DNA from: Rotaria sp. Silwood1
Lineage: Eukaryota; Rotifera; Eurotatoria; Philodinida; Philodinidae
Direction of reading: 5' to 3'
Length of the DNA: 64,000 nt
Assembly (NCBI GenBank): GCA_905250075.1
Contig: CAJNOP010000129.1
Span: 10,005-74,004 of the forward strand
Shown: positions 36,191 through 47,826 of the stretch, piece after piece
Position numbering within the stretch: the first letter of the stretch is position 1
Layout: the number at the start of each line of letters is the position of its first letter
Program-made: the position numbers and the translations under genes
Notes under the pieces: generated by a model
The model's database searches: none
What the model was told of the DNA's origin: nothing
Seen by the model: the letters and a program-made list of their open reading frames with translations, nothing else

Positions 36191-36610
36191 TCAATGACGT
36201 CGAAAATTGCTATCTACCGCATAATTCTATTTATTATTCATACTGCGTCATGATACAAAGAGTTCGATGAATCAATTGTCAAAGAAGAAAAGGGCAGCAA
36301 CAGACCATATATGATCATATATGGCTAGACAAGATCCGCACTACATACTATTGTATGACTGTTTTGCTTTGGATTCTGTTCTGATCTGATAGGATCTGAC
36401 AAGGTCATTCAATCGGATCATGTGCGTTTCTTAAGCTCAGAATCTTGTAAGATTTGTGCTGACATCTTACATTCAGAATCTGACAAAATCTTGCAAAAAA
36501 TCAACCTATACGATCTTGCCGAGTCTTGTTATAAGATCGTATAAAAAATCTTGTATGTGTAAGATCTGATAAGATCTGTCACGATCTGACGTCAGATTTT
36601 TTGACCTGGG

Positions 36611-37978
36611 TTATTTTATGATCTGATGCATTTTATGATAATAATATGCTTGAAAAGTAACCAAAATTAATCTCTCCAACTCAGTTATACAATCCACATG
36701 AAATAGATAATTTTATCAAATCGAAACCATGTATTAGTTTTTTAATATGTAAGGCGTGTTTTTAGAAAAAATGAACTACTCAAGACTATAAAAAAAATCT
36801 TGTTTTTTTTTTATCAACAAGCTTTCCAAATCAAAAAAATAATATAATGCATATTTTTGTTCAGCTCGACGACCTCTATTTTACCATGTATAAGCAAACA
36901 AAAAAAAACTTGCCCGAATTTGCATTTTTTTGAACCATACACTGAATGAATATGATGTAATGTCAGTTGAATATGGAACCAATATTTGTCCTTCATTAAA
37001 GAAAAATAGTTAAATTAAAGATAAATGAATCAAAACCAGTATATTTTGATTCAATAAAGATAATTCAACAAAAACTAATTATAAACAAGATATCAAAAGT
37101 GCAAACCATAATATTGTGTGAGTTATTGTTAATAATGCCATAGGCAACACCGACATTTCTTTAATTGTGTTCCTTTTTTGGAATCTGTGTTTATTTTTAT
37201 TTTTTTATTTTGGGTTTTAAATCGTAATACAGAGTCTTAATGGGTGTTCATATATCTTAATAAATAACGCAAAATGCATCGATGAATTAATTCTTCCTTT
37301 GTTGAATTATTTTACCCTTGTAAGCGCAACATCAGATGATTGCTGAAAAAGCCAGAGTTGAAGTCAGCAGATTGATTTCTACGATTGATATACAAGTTAG
37401 TCTATTTTTCGTTTGAATATGAATGTTTACTTTTGATGCAATGAACCTAATGTGCACTCTAAAACTGGAATTTTTATATCAATTAAAATTAGATATCGTT
37501 CCTAAACGACTGACATCGAAAAACAATCAAACAAATAAAAATCGTTCAAACTTGAATATATTAGTTAACGAATGCTCGTAAGTATTGTTTCATTGTTTTT
37601 TGTATTATCATGTTTGATATTGTAACATAGTTCTGATGAGTTGTGTTTATCTTTCAATAAAATAACATGACGTGTCTTGACAAATTGAATTCTGAATTTT
37701 TTTAACACTTCTAATCAAAGCAAACAATTATATCATTCTACTGTTATTTCATTTTCGACTTCAGAAATTTATCCGCAATCCAAAATATATATTTTATTGA
37801 GAAAAGAAAAACAATTAGTAATAGAGATAATGTGTGAAAAAAAACCTACGATACAAATTTTACCATGGCTTCTATGCCCATAGACATGAAAACTAAAAGC
37901 AAGCTATTTCTAAAGTATGCATGGATAAGTGAAGATAAAAAGAAAACATGTTGAAAGTTTTATTGAGTTCGACTACGC
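36611..37978. other. Intergenic, no gene seen
   Basis: 1.4 kb downstream of the NHL gene. AT-rich with short frames only; nothing recognisable. Confidence 0.4.
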
Positions 37979-40900
37979 TTAACTTTTAATGCACTTGAAC
38001 TTTTGGATGCGATTATTGCGTCTGTCGGCCACGTACAAATTTCCTTGATCGTCCAGTATAACGGCAGAGGGAAAATTTAATGACGAAGGAGCAGCGTTGG
38101 CTCGATTGTTTCCTCCTGCAATGGTTCTACCAATGGTTCCACCAGCACTAAAAAACTGTATACGATTATTGTTCCGATCAGCTACATACATATTTCCCAT
38201 GTTATCAAACGTTATGTCAAGAGGATTACGCAGTAATGTTGATGAAGAACCAGCCTTTCCATTTTTATCACCAGCAAGAAGTGTCCATGCATTGGCTCCT
38301 ATAGGCCAACGAACAATATTGTTAGCTCCAGTGTTAGCGACGACTACACTGTTTGATGTTGAGTCGTAATAGATACCGCTCGGCAACCACAACTGATTAG
38401 TGGCAGTTCCTGCTCTTTTACCTCCAGCAACCACAACACCATTTATTGCACCTGGTGTGTATTTCATCACACGATGATTGGAAAAATCACTGATGTAAAT
38501 TGTGCCTGATTTATCATCCAATGCGATACTAGATGGAAACATGAATTGATCAAGTCTTCTTCCAGATCCTCCTGAAAACACGCACATATTTCAACAAAAC
38601 ACAACAATATTTGATGAAGCTTTTCGAATAATTTCTTTCCCAACACTTGATTTTATTTAAGGAAATAGTAACGGTGCATCTTAGACTGAGTTTTTTGAGC
38701 ACTGAAGAAAACTTGAGCAGAGCTCGATCACAGATTGAGCTGCTATGGGTAATGGTAGAGACTCACTGGACAATTATTGCCTCCGAACTGATCTATCAAG
38801 CATTATGAACAATCAGATATTTTTTTCTTAGCATTGAAATATATTTATTTGCGCATCAAAGCTACATCCTCTTAATCTATCGTACCGAAACTAAAGTGAA
38901 TATCTGTTGTAGAACTATGAGCCTGTGTTTCATATACAAGAAAGCACAAATACTACCACCGATTATGGTAATTGCCCGTAAAAGTTTACACAATAATAAT
39001 GTACAAGAAAGCTGAGTGACAATAGAACTTACTTTGTATATACATGTATATATGTTAATTAATTAGTGTGTGTTATATAACAACCGAAGACTTCTGCAGA
39101 ACTTAGTAGCTAAACAATTCTATATACATAGCTCAAACCTTTGATGAAATATGCAGTAAAACGATTGTCCGAGAATATTGTACTCTTGAGAACCTATGAT
39201 ATCCAGATTGGTACTATATGATTTTTGAAAAAGTGAGACTCACAGTAAAATGGTTACTAATGTGCCAAAAGTCGATAAAATCGATTGAGATTGTGTGTGC
39301 TTAAAGCTCTGTTGACTAGACGCATGCTGATGGGTAAAACAGCCAAGATTTTTGTAACTTCTACAAAAGACCATAGTTGCAGTGTGAATGACATGAAGTG
39401 TCAAGTTTCATGAGATATCAAAATATTCAGACTACAGTTTGTGTCATCAATCAGAGTGCACTAAGAAAAGTATTCTTGTAAAGATTCGGCTAATAAGACC
39501 TTAAGAAACTTGAGTTTTAGTATAATGGATACTTTTTAGCGACACTGCAAAAATTTGAGTACCTAGAGAAGAAGGTTGTTTTTTGACTACAGCTCTTAAA
39601 GTATACTCTAATAGTGATATGGCTTGAATGCAGAAACCACACTTGCAATTGAAAATGCTTCATTCTATGTTCCCGTAGATGTCATTCAAGATATATTAAA
39701 ATCTAGTAAATTGCTGATGACTCAACTTCAACTGTCCATGAACACGAATATTTTAAGGCATCTGCCCATAACATTGACGTCTATATTCTATAGATTTGAC
39801 GTTAGGAAAAATGGCTCAACTACTTGTCTTAGTTCTTCTTTTCAATTTAACTGAAATTTTTTTCGATTATCTACTTGATTTAGTTTAATTTCAAACGGCT
39901 TTTAACGAGAATCATACAATTTATTCATTAGCAGAATAACAAAACGAGACTAATTTTTCTCGATCAAATAGAAAATCATCATTTTTACCGAAACGATATA
40001 GAATATAAAATATTGCATAGAAATCATCTATGAATCGGCATCACTCTCAACTATGTGCGTTTTTTCATGATAAATCGACGATTTCGAAGTTCTGTACGAT
40101 TAATCACGAAAAATACTGCGATCTCTTAGGCTAAAGTGGCCGAAGATATCATGTAAATCTCAAGCTGTCCTACCTTTGCCAGCAATCGTCGTGCCCGCAG
40201 CTGCTCCGGATAGCCAAGATTGAACCCGATGATTCCGGCTATCTACCACATCGATATTACTACTTGGGTCGACAACGATACCCGTAGGACCACTCAGCTG
40301 ATCGGAATTACGTCCTGCTACTCCATTTTTTTTACCAGCAACTGTCGTACCAGTGGCAGCACCTAACAACCATTTTTGAACTCTGTTATTGCCGTAATCA
40401 GCGATAAAGAGAGTATTGGATGAGTCCAAAAATATATCACGAGGAGCATTGAGCCGATTGGATGTAATACCAGCAACACCTCTAGCATCACCTGCTACAG
40501 TCATACCAATAGAATCCCATTGAAGTGAACAGACAGGAGCTAAAATAACAAATAGAATTTCAAGAGTGTGGGTGTATGCTGAATTTTCGATTGATACTCC
40601 TTAAACTGAAAAGATTTGTCAAGCAATATGAGGTTTTTTGCTAGGCTATAGCTCGACGACAGATGGGCAAAACAATCTCAAAATTTTTATTCTACTGCAA
40701 AAGAAATATAAGGAAACTCATAAATAGACTGCTAGGCATGACATTGACAAGAAAACACATGAGCGACTACTTAAAAGGTGCCAATTCTCACCCAAAAGGT
40801 TGCTCAATTGATGACTTAATAAATATACAAATGTTGAGGCAATGAATACTTTTGGAATATTAGGAACCTCATAAGCTAAGTTATCAAAATTGAAAAGTGA

Positions 40901-43322
40901 AAATATATGTGACAACGCATAGCAAAATTTATGAAAACTGAAATTTTTTTACCTTTCATTGTAGTTGCAGTTGTAGTTGTAATACTTGTAATATCGAACA
41001 ATGATAAATCACCAGTATTGATGCAAGGAAATAACATGAATGTAGTGGAGTATCCGTTAGCAAATGTCATTATCACTGGAATACCTGCAGTATATGCATT
41101 AATAAGAGCTAGATTATCATGGAGAAATTTGCTTTTGCAAGACTGTGATATGCCACACTTTTTCTGGTAGATTATACGCATTGTAATTTCTACTAATAAG
41201 CGAGCAGATTCGATTTGACTACAGCTAGGTCTGAAACAGAGTTACACCAGTGTCAAGAAAGAGTGCATTTTAAAAACATCATGCAGAATGTATACGTACA
41301 GGTCACGTTTCTTTCTGTAGAGTTCACGACGGCGACGACCACTACCAGTATTTGTTGTGATACCTCTGATCATAATATTAGTGATTCTTAACGAGCCTGC
41401 TGGCAAACCATATGCGATTTCTAACTAAAATTTCGTTCGATTTAATCGATTAAGACAAGTGATAAATAATGAACATAGGATTACTTGTTGAGCTATATTA
41501 TCAGCATTAATAACTGTCGTATTCTGACCATTGTTGATTATCGTATTTGATACGTAGGTTCGTGTTATGTTGCTAGATTCTACAATATGAAATGAATGAT
41601 CAAAAAAGGCAATCGTTTCTTATCGCATTTTGCAAAAAAAACAAAGTCATTAGATGAAAGAGTTATTTGAAGACAATTGACGCACCGAAGAAATTGATTT
41701 GAAAATCTCAAATAAAACTTAATAGAAAGAGAATACTTACGACTCCATCTATGTATCGTTTTGTGAACTTTCATTCATCTTTAACTTTTGTATTATATAT
41801 ATGAGCCCTACCAAATAACCCATGCTCGAAATTGCTCAACAGATAGTCACAGATTCTCTGAAGTAATGTTGAGACAAGAGATTGATGAATATTCATTTAA
41901 ACTGTTTGCAAAGTCAAATAAAACTCAGTTAGTTCTAGGTGCTTTCTCGGAAAACTCTATTCCGATCATTGTAACTATTTTTCATTATTCATTTTTACTT
42001 TACAACTTCAAATGAGTTCTTTTGGACGAATTTCTATGCTTTATGTCTTTCGATTAATAAAAATTCACCGAACAAAAGTTGGCGAAGGAGAAGACCACAA
42101 TTGTTACTCGTTCTGATGAAAATTTCAGGATTTTATTTAGCCGTCATTCTCAAAGACATGTCTAGCTAATCTCGATTTTTAATCTAATGTAATTTTTCGA
42201 AAAAGTACGTATTAACACTAACCTGCCTTGCGACTGTTGAACATGATGTACAGTTCACATTTGACAATTTTCGTAGTCCGAGCGATTCACAGATCGCTCA
42301 TAAATTAAACATTCAAAAAAAGACGATTAATGAGGGTTTTGTGGTTGTATATAAGTGTGATTCGAAGTAGTCTTGTCTCATGTGTTAGGTTTCTATAGAT
42401 AGAATTTAACATGTGACTTTTCACAAATAGTCATAGATGTCTAACCACATCTTAAGTATGTTACACAGGAATTAATTGAAAAGTTGTGATCGCATACTAT
42501 GTCTAAGTACTATGTCTCACTCGCATACTATGTCTAAGTCTTTCACAATAATGACTTAATAAAAAACATGACCTGCAGATTAGTTGAAGAAAAGAGTTGA
42601 CAAACCTGTACTGTTATCATATGTGATGTTGTCAGCAGCACTTTTAAGATATACAGGTATCAATGAAAGTATGAGCGCTATCGAAATCCCAAACAAAAGT
42701 AGACACATGCATATTCCAGCTGCCAAGGGAAGGCATCCAGCAAGCCAGCCTCTGAAATAAAATGACAAAAATTGTACATCAATTATTGCTTGGTAGTAGA
42801 AAGTGATAGCAGCATTAAATATGAGCTAATAAAGTAAGGTCTTCGACTGTTCATGTTTTATTGAAAATTAGAAGCACCTGTTCTACTTCAAAAATGAATA
42901 TTTCGAAGAAGCATTCCTTCCTACTTAAACTGGTAGGCAATACTAGTAACAATAAGACCTGCTCATGTTCTAAATTTCAGACCAAAAACACAGCATGCGT
43001 TCTTGTTAAAAAAGCTTTAAAATAGATCAAGATGTGATTAACATGGTGTTCATGATACAATTTGAAAAGCTCAGACATTCCGTCGCAACTACAGAATTAT
43101 AAAGTTGCCTTGGACCGATTAAGTAACCACTGTCTTAGTTGAAAATGTGTTCACACTTGAAAATCTTTCCTTATGATCAGTAGCCAATTAGCATATTAGT
43201 CATAGTGTTGGTGAATGAAGCGTTGACAAACTTACGACTCTCCATAAGGATCAACATAATTGTTGTTTATTGATCGCATTGACAATTGTTGTGGTATTAA
43301 TGATTCACTATTGTCAGGAACT
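37979..43322 (-). CDS. Type II membrane protein with NHL-repeat propeller (5' end missing)
   Basis: Seven phase-matched exons: 43322-43236, 42751-42606, 41579-41485, 41424-41300, 41218-40953, 40539-40174, 38571-37979; 558 codons without the start exon, which I could not find. Order: cytosolic tail (LIPQQLSMRSINNNYVDPYG); one membrane helix (GICMCLLLFGISIALILSLI); an extracellular module containing EIAYGLPAGSLRI and a basic stretch GSGRRRRELYRKKRD that looks like a proprotein-convertase site; a Thr-rich linker; a Cys-containing start APVCSLQWD; then six NHL repeats, for example PSAVILDDQGNLYVADRRNN followed by RIQKF, enough for one six-bladed propeller. Such proteins are numerous in bdelloids; ligand and role unknown. 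Introns 38572-40173 and 41580-42605 are long and without genes. Confidence 0.85.
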
Positions 43323-44674
43323 CTGAAATCAAAATCGTAAGCTTGTTGATGTGCACAATGTCAAATCTATGATTTTTTTTGGCATCAGATCATTTCCCAG
43401 TGGAGGCTCTTTTGAGGACTGAACCATCATGAACAATAGAATGATGCACGGGCTACCACTTTCTCAATATCTTTTCTATGCTTTGCTAGTTCAGGTTATA
43501 ACAATCTTTTAAAGAATTTCTTCTCAAAGTCTGCCCAAGAGTACATAAAAAATAGTTGATATTCGATAGCAAGTGAGAAAATCAAAATAAAACTGTTTTC
43601 AATCTACAGCTTGATGATGTTTCTCGACGGTTTTCTCAAAAGATTCCGACTGTGTTTGATATTTTTAAAAATTGAAGAAATTCGAACACAAGTTATTTGC
43701 ATAAATCACGGACTGATCTTATTTTGTGGCCAATCGTTAAATCAGTTCGAATGAAGTTTCGTTTTGACTCAAGAAGGAATTTCTTCAAGTGTATCGAAAA
43801 TTAAGCATAATATTTTAACTTGCACATCTCTTTTATCCTATGATAAATTTTGTGATACAAAATGAATTGAATTGAGTTTGAACTATAAAGCCTTGCAACT
43901 CTACAAAATAGTTTGTATATTCTTGTGGTGTCTCGTGATACATTATAACAAATAAACAAGTTCTTCTGCAAAAAAAGTTGGCTATACATATTCGAGCTTC
44001 TGAATGTTACTTTTGTTCAATTATTCACAATACCGATAGATATCAGCATAATAATTTTATATATAGACCACTCAACAGCGATGAGGCATCATTAGTTTCA
44101 GTGGCATGAAATCCTTTGGTTTACTGAACGTATAAAATACCGCATTCACGCAGAACCTAGGTCGATAATTCAGTGTAGAAAGACTTCCTGTGGAGAGTGA
44201 ATTTATGGCAGTTGATAATCTTCCGTTTTCATTTCTCATACAATTACGAAATGGTTTTAACACAAGAAAAAAACTAATCGAATAATACAAAAATAACACT
44301 ACAAGGTTAGTGGTTTTCCTTGCGGATAGGAAAAATCTATCAATTCTCATGAATAAAGAAGTCTCGTTAAGTGTTTCTATTTTTATGAAAACATACCTTT
44401 GTTTGATTTATTAATATCAAATCTTGTGTAATTACGATCGCAATGTGACTATAATATATCGATGCCGTTTTAGGAGTGAGAGAAAAGAAAAATATTGTTT
44501 ATATACGCATCGTGAGATAAATGTGACTTTGCGCATAAATGCTCGAAGGTGAATAAATGGTGCAAGGTTTTTTTGATGAGATAATGCAATTATACGAAAC
44601 ACGATATCGTCCTTTATTTTTTCTCTTCTGTGTCGGTAAAACAGCTGAATCCTTGACAATGGAGAGTCAATCAC
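43323..44674. other. No gene assigned; should hold the NHL start exon
   Basis: AT-rich 1.35 kb. The first coding exon of the NHL gene should lie here or beyond, but I could not single out an ATG plus donor in phase. No repeats seen. Confidence 0.4.
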
Positions 44675-45359
44675 GTGGCTAGAGAAAATTTGCAATATAC
44701 AATGCATTCATTACTGATTCTGTTCACAACTAATGCAAATGTGCATTCAGAGCCAGCGAGACAAGTAGTTTTTCAACATGCCCACAATCATCTTCTCTAT
44801 TCGACATCTAGTTCCATAAACGCTACCGATCAGTGTATAAATTCTAGGGTAGACAGGACCACCGATCTTGCTCTTCACACAAATTATAGTTTCAGAACTC
44901 ATTCCTGTACTCATACTCGACTCAACTCCAGGAGTGCCGATTGTATCAATCATAGTTTCAGTGGTAGTCTTCTTACCTTAGCGGCAGTGCTCTCTCCGCT
45001 TTGGACTTCGCTACTGGTTCTGGTACTTGGTCTTTCGATCAGTGGTGAGCCCCGTAATCATTCAATTTTTCATGAACACTCTGATCCCTGTCTCGGTTTC
45101 AGCAGTACTGTTTCCAGCTAACTGTGTTTCATTGGTAGGACTGACCTCTCTTTTCATTTTAGAGATGTTCCTCTTAACCACGCTTGTGGGCTTCAGCTGT
45201 CTAGTGTTATTGGTGATCCTGTTGCATCTAGTCTATGCATCAATGGCATTCTCCACTATCCAACATTAATTATACCAATCCAGAATACCACTAACAACCT
45301 GAAATCAATATTAAAGACACAAATCGACAACTTAATCAAGGAATGGATTGATGAATTTT
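44675..45359 (+). pseudogene. Possible degraded coding remnant
   Basis: Less AT-rich than its surroundings. One frame is open for 148 codons (44675-45121), with a hydrophobic run (LWTSLLVLVLGLSI) and a donor-like GTGAGC after it. Another frame, opening at ATTTTAG near 45162, reads DVPLNHACGLQLSSVIGDPV..YPTLIIPIQNTTNNLKSILK then QIDNLIKEWIDEF and a stop at 45357-45359. No set of splice sites joins the pieces in phase with introns of normal length (one would be 28 bp). Could be the relic of a bdelloid extracellular or membrane protein gene, or a gene whose exons I misread. Confidence 0.25.
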
Positions 45360-45890
45360 GAAACAATCAGGTAATACTCAAGCGCCTTTGAAACAACTGA
45401 TAACTTGCGTTATATGTATGATATTTCTTCTACTACTATGTATTGACGTCTTAGTACCAATGTTATACAAGTATAATCAGCATCTGTACAAGGATATTTC
45501 ACGCTTAACTCTAAACAAAACATAATAAATTCAATAGAAAAAGAATTCATCTTGCAGAGCTCGACATGTTCTACTAGAGTCTGTCAATTATATGACTAGG
45601 TCCAGTTAAATAAGTTCACTTCACTAAAAATTCATTTTTGGCTTAAACAACTCGAACACTATGTCATTTTGTTTAGTTTCATCTGTCTTTTTGAATGAGT
45701 GAAAAAAAGCTAAATGATTCGGCGTGTGGCACTTTTTGGAAGACTTCGAATTTCTTTTACCTGAAAATAATTTTATGTCCAGAAAGTTTCCATAGTCTAA
45801 AAATTTGCATTTTTGAATTTTCAATAATATCGAACACGATAAACACACTCTTAGAATTTTTTTCCATGCTATGGCTTTATATAAATTTCA

Positions 45891-45990
45891 NNNNNNNNNN
45901 NNNNNNNNNNNNNNNNNNNNNNNNNNNNNNNNNNNNNNNNNNNNNNNNNNNNNNNNNNNNNNNNNNNNNNNNNNNNNNNNNNNNNNNNNN
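45891..45990. other. Assembly gap (100 N)
   Basis: One hundred unknown bases; length probably nominal. Confidence 0.98.
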
Positions 45991-46494
45991 TAGGGATGAA
46001 TTCAGGGAACCTGATTTGTGGTAAATGATAACCTACCGTGCAAAAGCACTAACTGATAGCTACGTTAGAGCGTGATTTTTTTGAACATAGCGATTCTAAC
46101 GATTGTGTTCGCTCTGCTTGTTGCAAGTAGTTTAGAGCGAACCCTAAGATATGGTTTTGTGTTCTTTCCTTCCATGGGATACTGTATTATTGCATATAGA
46201 AAAATTCTTCTAACAAAAATATTCCTTTCGTAATAGAAAACTTAGGTTTGAATGAAAAACCGTCACACTTTTCGATTAAACCCTTAAAATCGAACAGAAA
46301 AATTTACTCCAGACATCGAAATTAGGTGATCTAATGAAATGTTTCCTAAAAATCTTAATTGAGAGTTGAGCGAAACAAGATTCTTTAAGCAACTCTTTTT
46401 CTTAATTCAAGGCCTCGACTGAAAACTTATTCTTTATTTAAAAAAACTATTCCATAGACTGAAAGGCTAGGGTCTAGAAACCGAAATTCACCTG

Positions 46495-46511
46495 TGTCTG
46501 TCTGTCTGTCC

Positions 46512-46561
<50 letters not shown>

Positions 46562-46586
46562 CTGTCCGTCTGTCTGTCTGTCTGTC
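46495..46586. repeat. (TCTG)n microsatellite
   Basis: About 23 copies of TCTG/TGTC with a few T-to-C changes (TCCG). It gives Cys-Leu-Ser-Val or Asp-Arg-Gln-Thr repeats in frames that are not genes. Confidence 0.95.
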
Positions 46587-46599
46587 GGTAACGCGGTCA

Positions 46600-46860
46600 A
46601 AATGGCCATTTTTTTTTGCACAAACGTCCATTTTTTTGGCGCAAATGGCCATTTTTTTGGCACAAGTGACCATTTTTATGGCACAAACGATCATTTTTTT
46701 ACTAAAATTAACTAGGTAACTATGGTACAAATGAGCATGTAACTATGGCACAAACGGTCATTTTTTTGGTACAAACGGCCACGTAACTATGGCACAGGTG
46801 ACCATATAGCAACCATGGTAGAAACAACTATTCCGGTAACTATGGTACAAATGACCATCT
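46600..46860. repeat. Degenerate tandem array, unit near CATTTTTTTGGCACAAACGG
   Basis: About ten units of 20-26 bp directly after the TCTG array, drifting to a GGTAACTATGGTACAAATGA variant to the right. Confidence 0.75.
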
Positions 46861-47826
46861 AAAGGCTGATGTAAATGAACCCATAATAATCATGGGTAAA
46901 ATGTTAATGGAATAACTATAATTCGGGTAGTGGTGTAAAACGGCTTACAAAAGCATTTAATTAGTGAGAGTCAGACCAAATGAGCAGTATGGATTTAAAG
47001 AAATCGTTTAAATTATTCATTATTGTAGGATTGATTGTGCAATGTTGTATCAATGAATATCTAATTTATTAATAATTTAGAATTAATGCGCGAATTGAAG
47101 CATAAAAATATTGATTAATAAAACTCAAATTTTATGAATAATATAATTCATATTTTTGTACGTACAAATAGCGCCAATATAATTACAAAAAGAATCGTAT
47201 TGTTGTCTAATCTTATTGGGCGCTATTTATATTTATAAAAACAAAAAAAAATAAAACAAAAACGATAAAAAAAATTAAATTTGTAAATGCATCATCTTTA
47301 CTTAGAGTGAGAATTCTCCAAATTAAGTTTTCTGCTCGCCTAAGATATACTGGTCATATTATCAATTTTGCGTATTACTTTTTTAATGTAGCTTTTTATG
47401 CTATTACATCCGTACATGTATTCTATCAGTCTAGGGCTAAGTGAATCGCTTGACGATGAACGTTACTTGTGAATGTAAATGGTGCCATGATATCAGATTA
47501 CTTTCTGTTGCACTCTCATTTTACACCTCACTAGACCAAGATAATCCAAACGACATTCAATAAACGCTACATAGATAGTAGATAGATACATATTATACTC
47601 TACAGAGTTCAGAGATCTTATTTACTCGTTTCTTGTAATAATGATTTAAAATATTTTTTTCTTTTCATTGACAGAGCGTACGATAAAATGTCGAAATTAT
47701 GAATCTTGAGTACAAGCATTGAACCATTGACAGAGATGATTGTTTTCCTTTTTCTCAAAAGCTTTTTTTATCGATTTCGAAATGTAACGACTGTTCTATA
47801 TTTGGTATTTCAGATTTCGATAAGAA

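Larger units (their letters stand above)
31911..36610. mobile_element. 4.7 kb element with CCCAGG inverted ends
   Basis: The left end reads CCCAGGGCAACAAATCAGAC and the right end, reverse complemented, CCCAGGTCAAAAAATCTGAC, so about 17 of 20 positions agree. Both subterminal regions (31925-32090 and 36300-36600) are crowded with GATCTTAC, AGATCTGAT and TTGTATGATCATACAAG words in both orientations. The interior holds a palindromic satellite, a nested hAT-like MITE, a TGTGGG hairpin and a small orphan frame, but no transposase that I can see. Probably non-autonomous, swollen by satellite growth. Target duplication not resolved (left flank ends ..GCTT, right flank starts TTAT). Confidence 0.6.
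45360..47826. other. Intergenic with gap and simple repeats
   Basis: No gene seen. Contains the 100 N gap, the TCTG array and the short tandem array listed separately. TTTCAG at 47808-47813 lies 13 nt before the next start codon. Confidence 0.5.

Noticed and set aside
36029-36270. Gly/Cys/Val-rich and His/Thr-rich frames
   Set aside because: Translated TGTGGG and CACACC repeats.
46427-46730. Frames with TDRQ or CLSV repeats
   Set aside because: Translated TCTG microsatellite.
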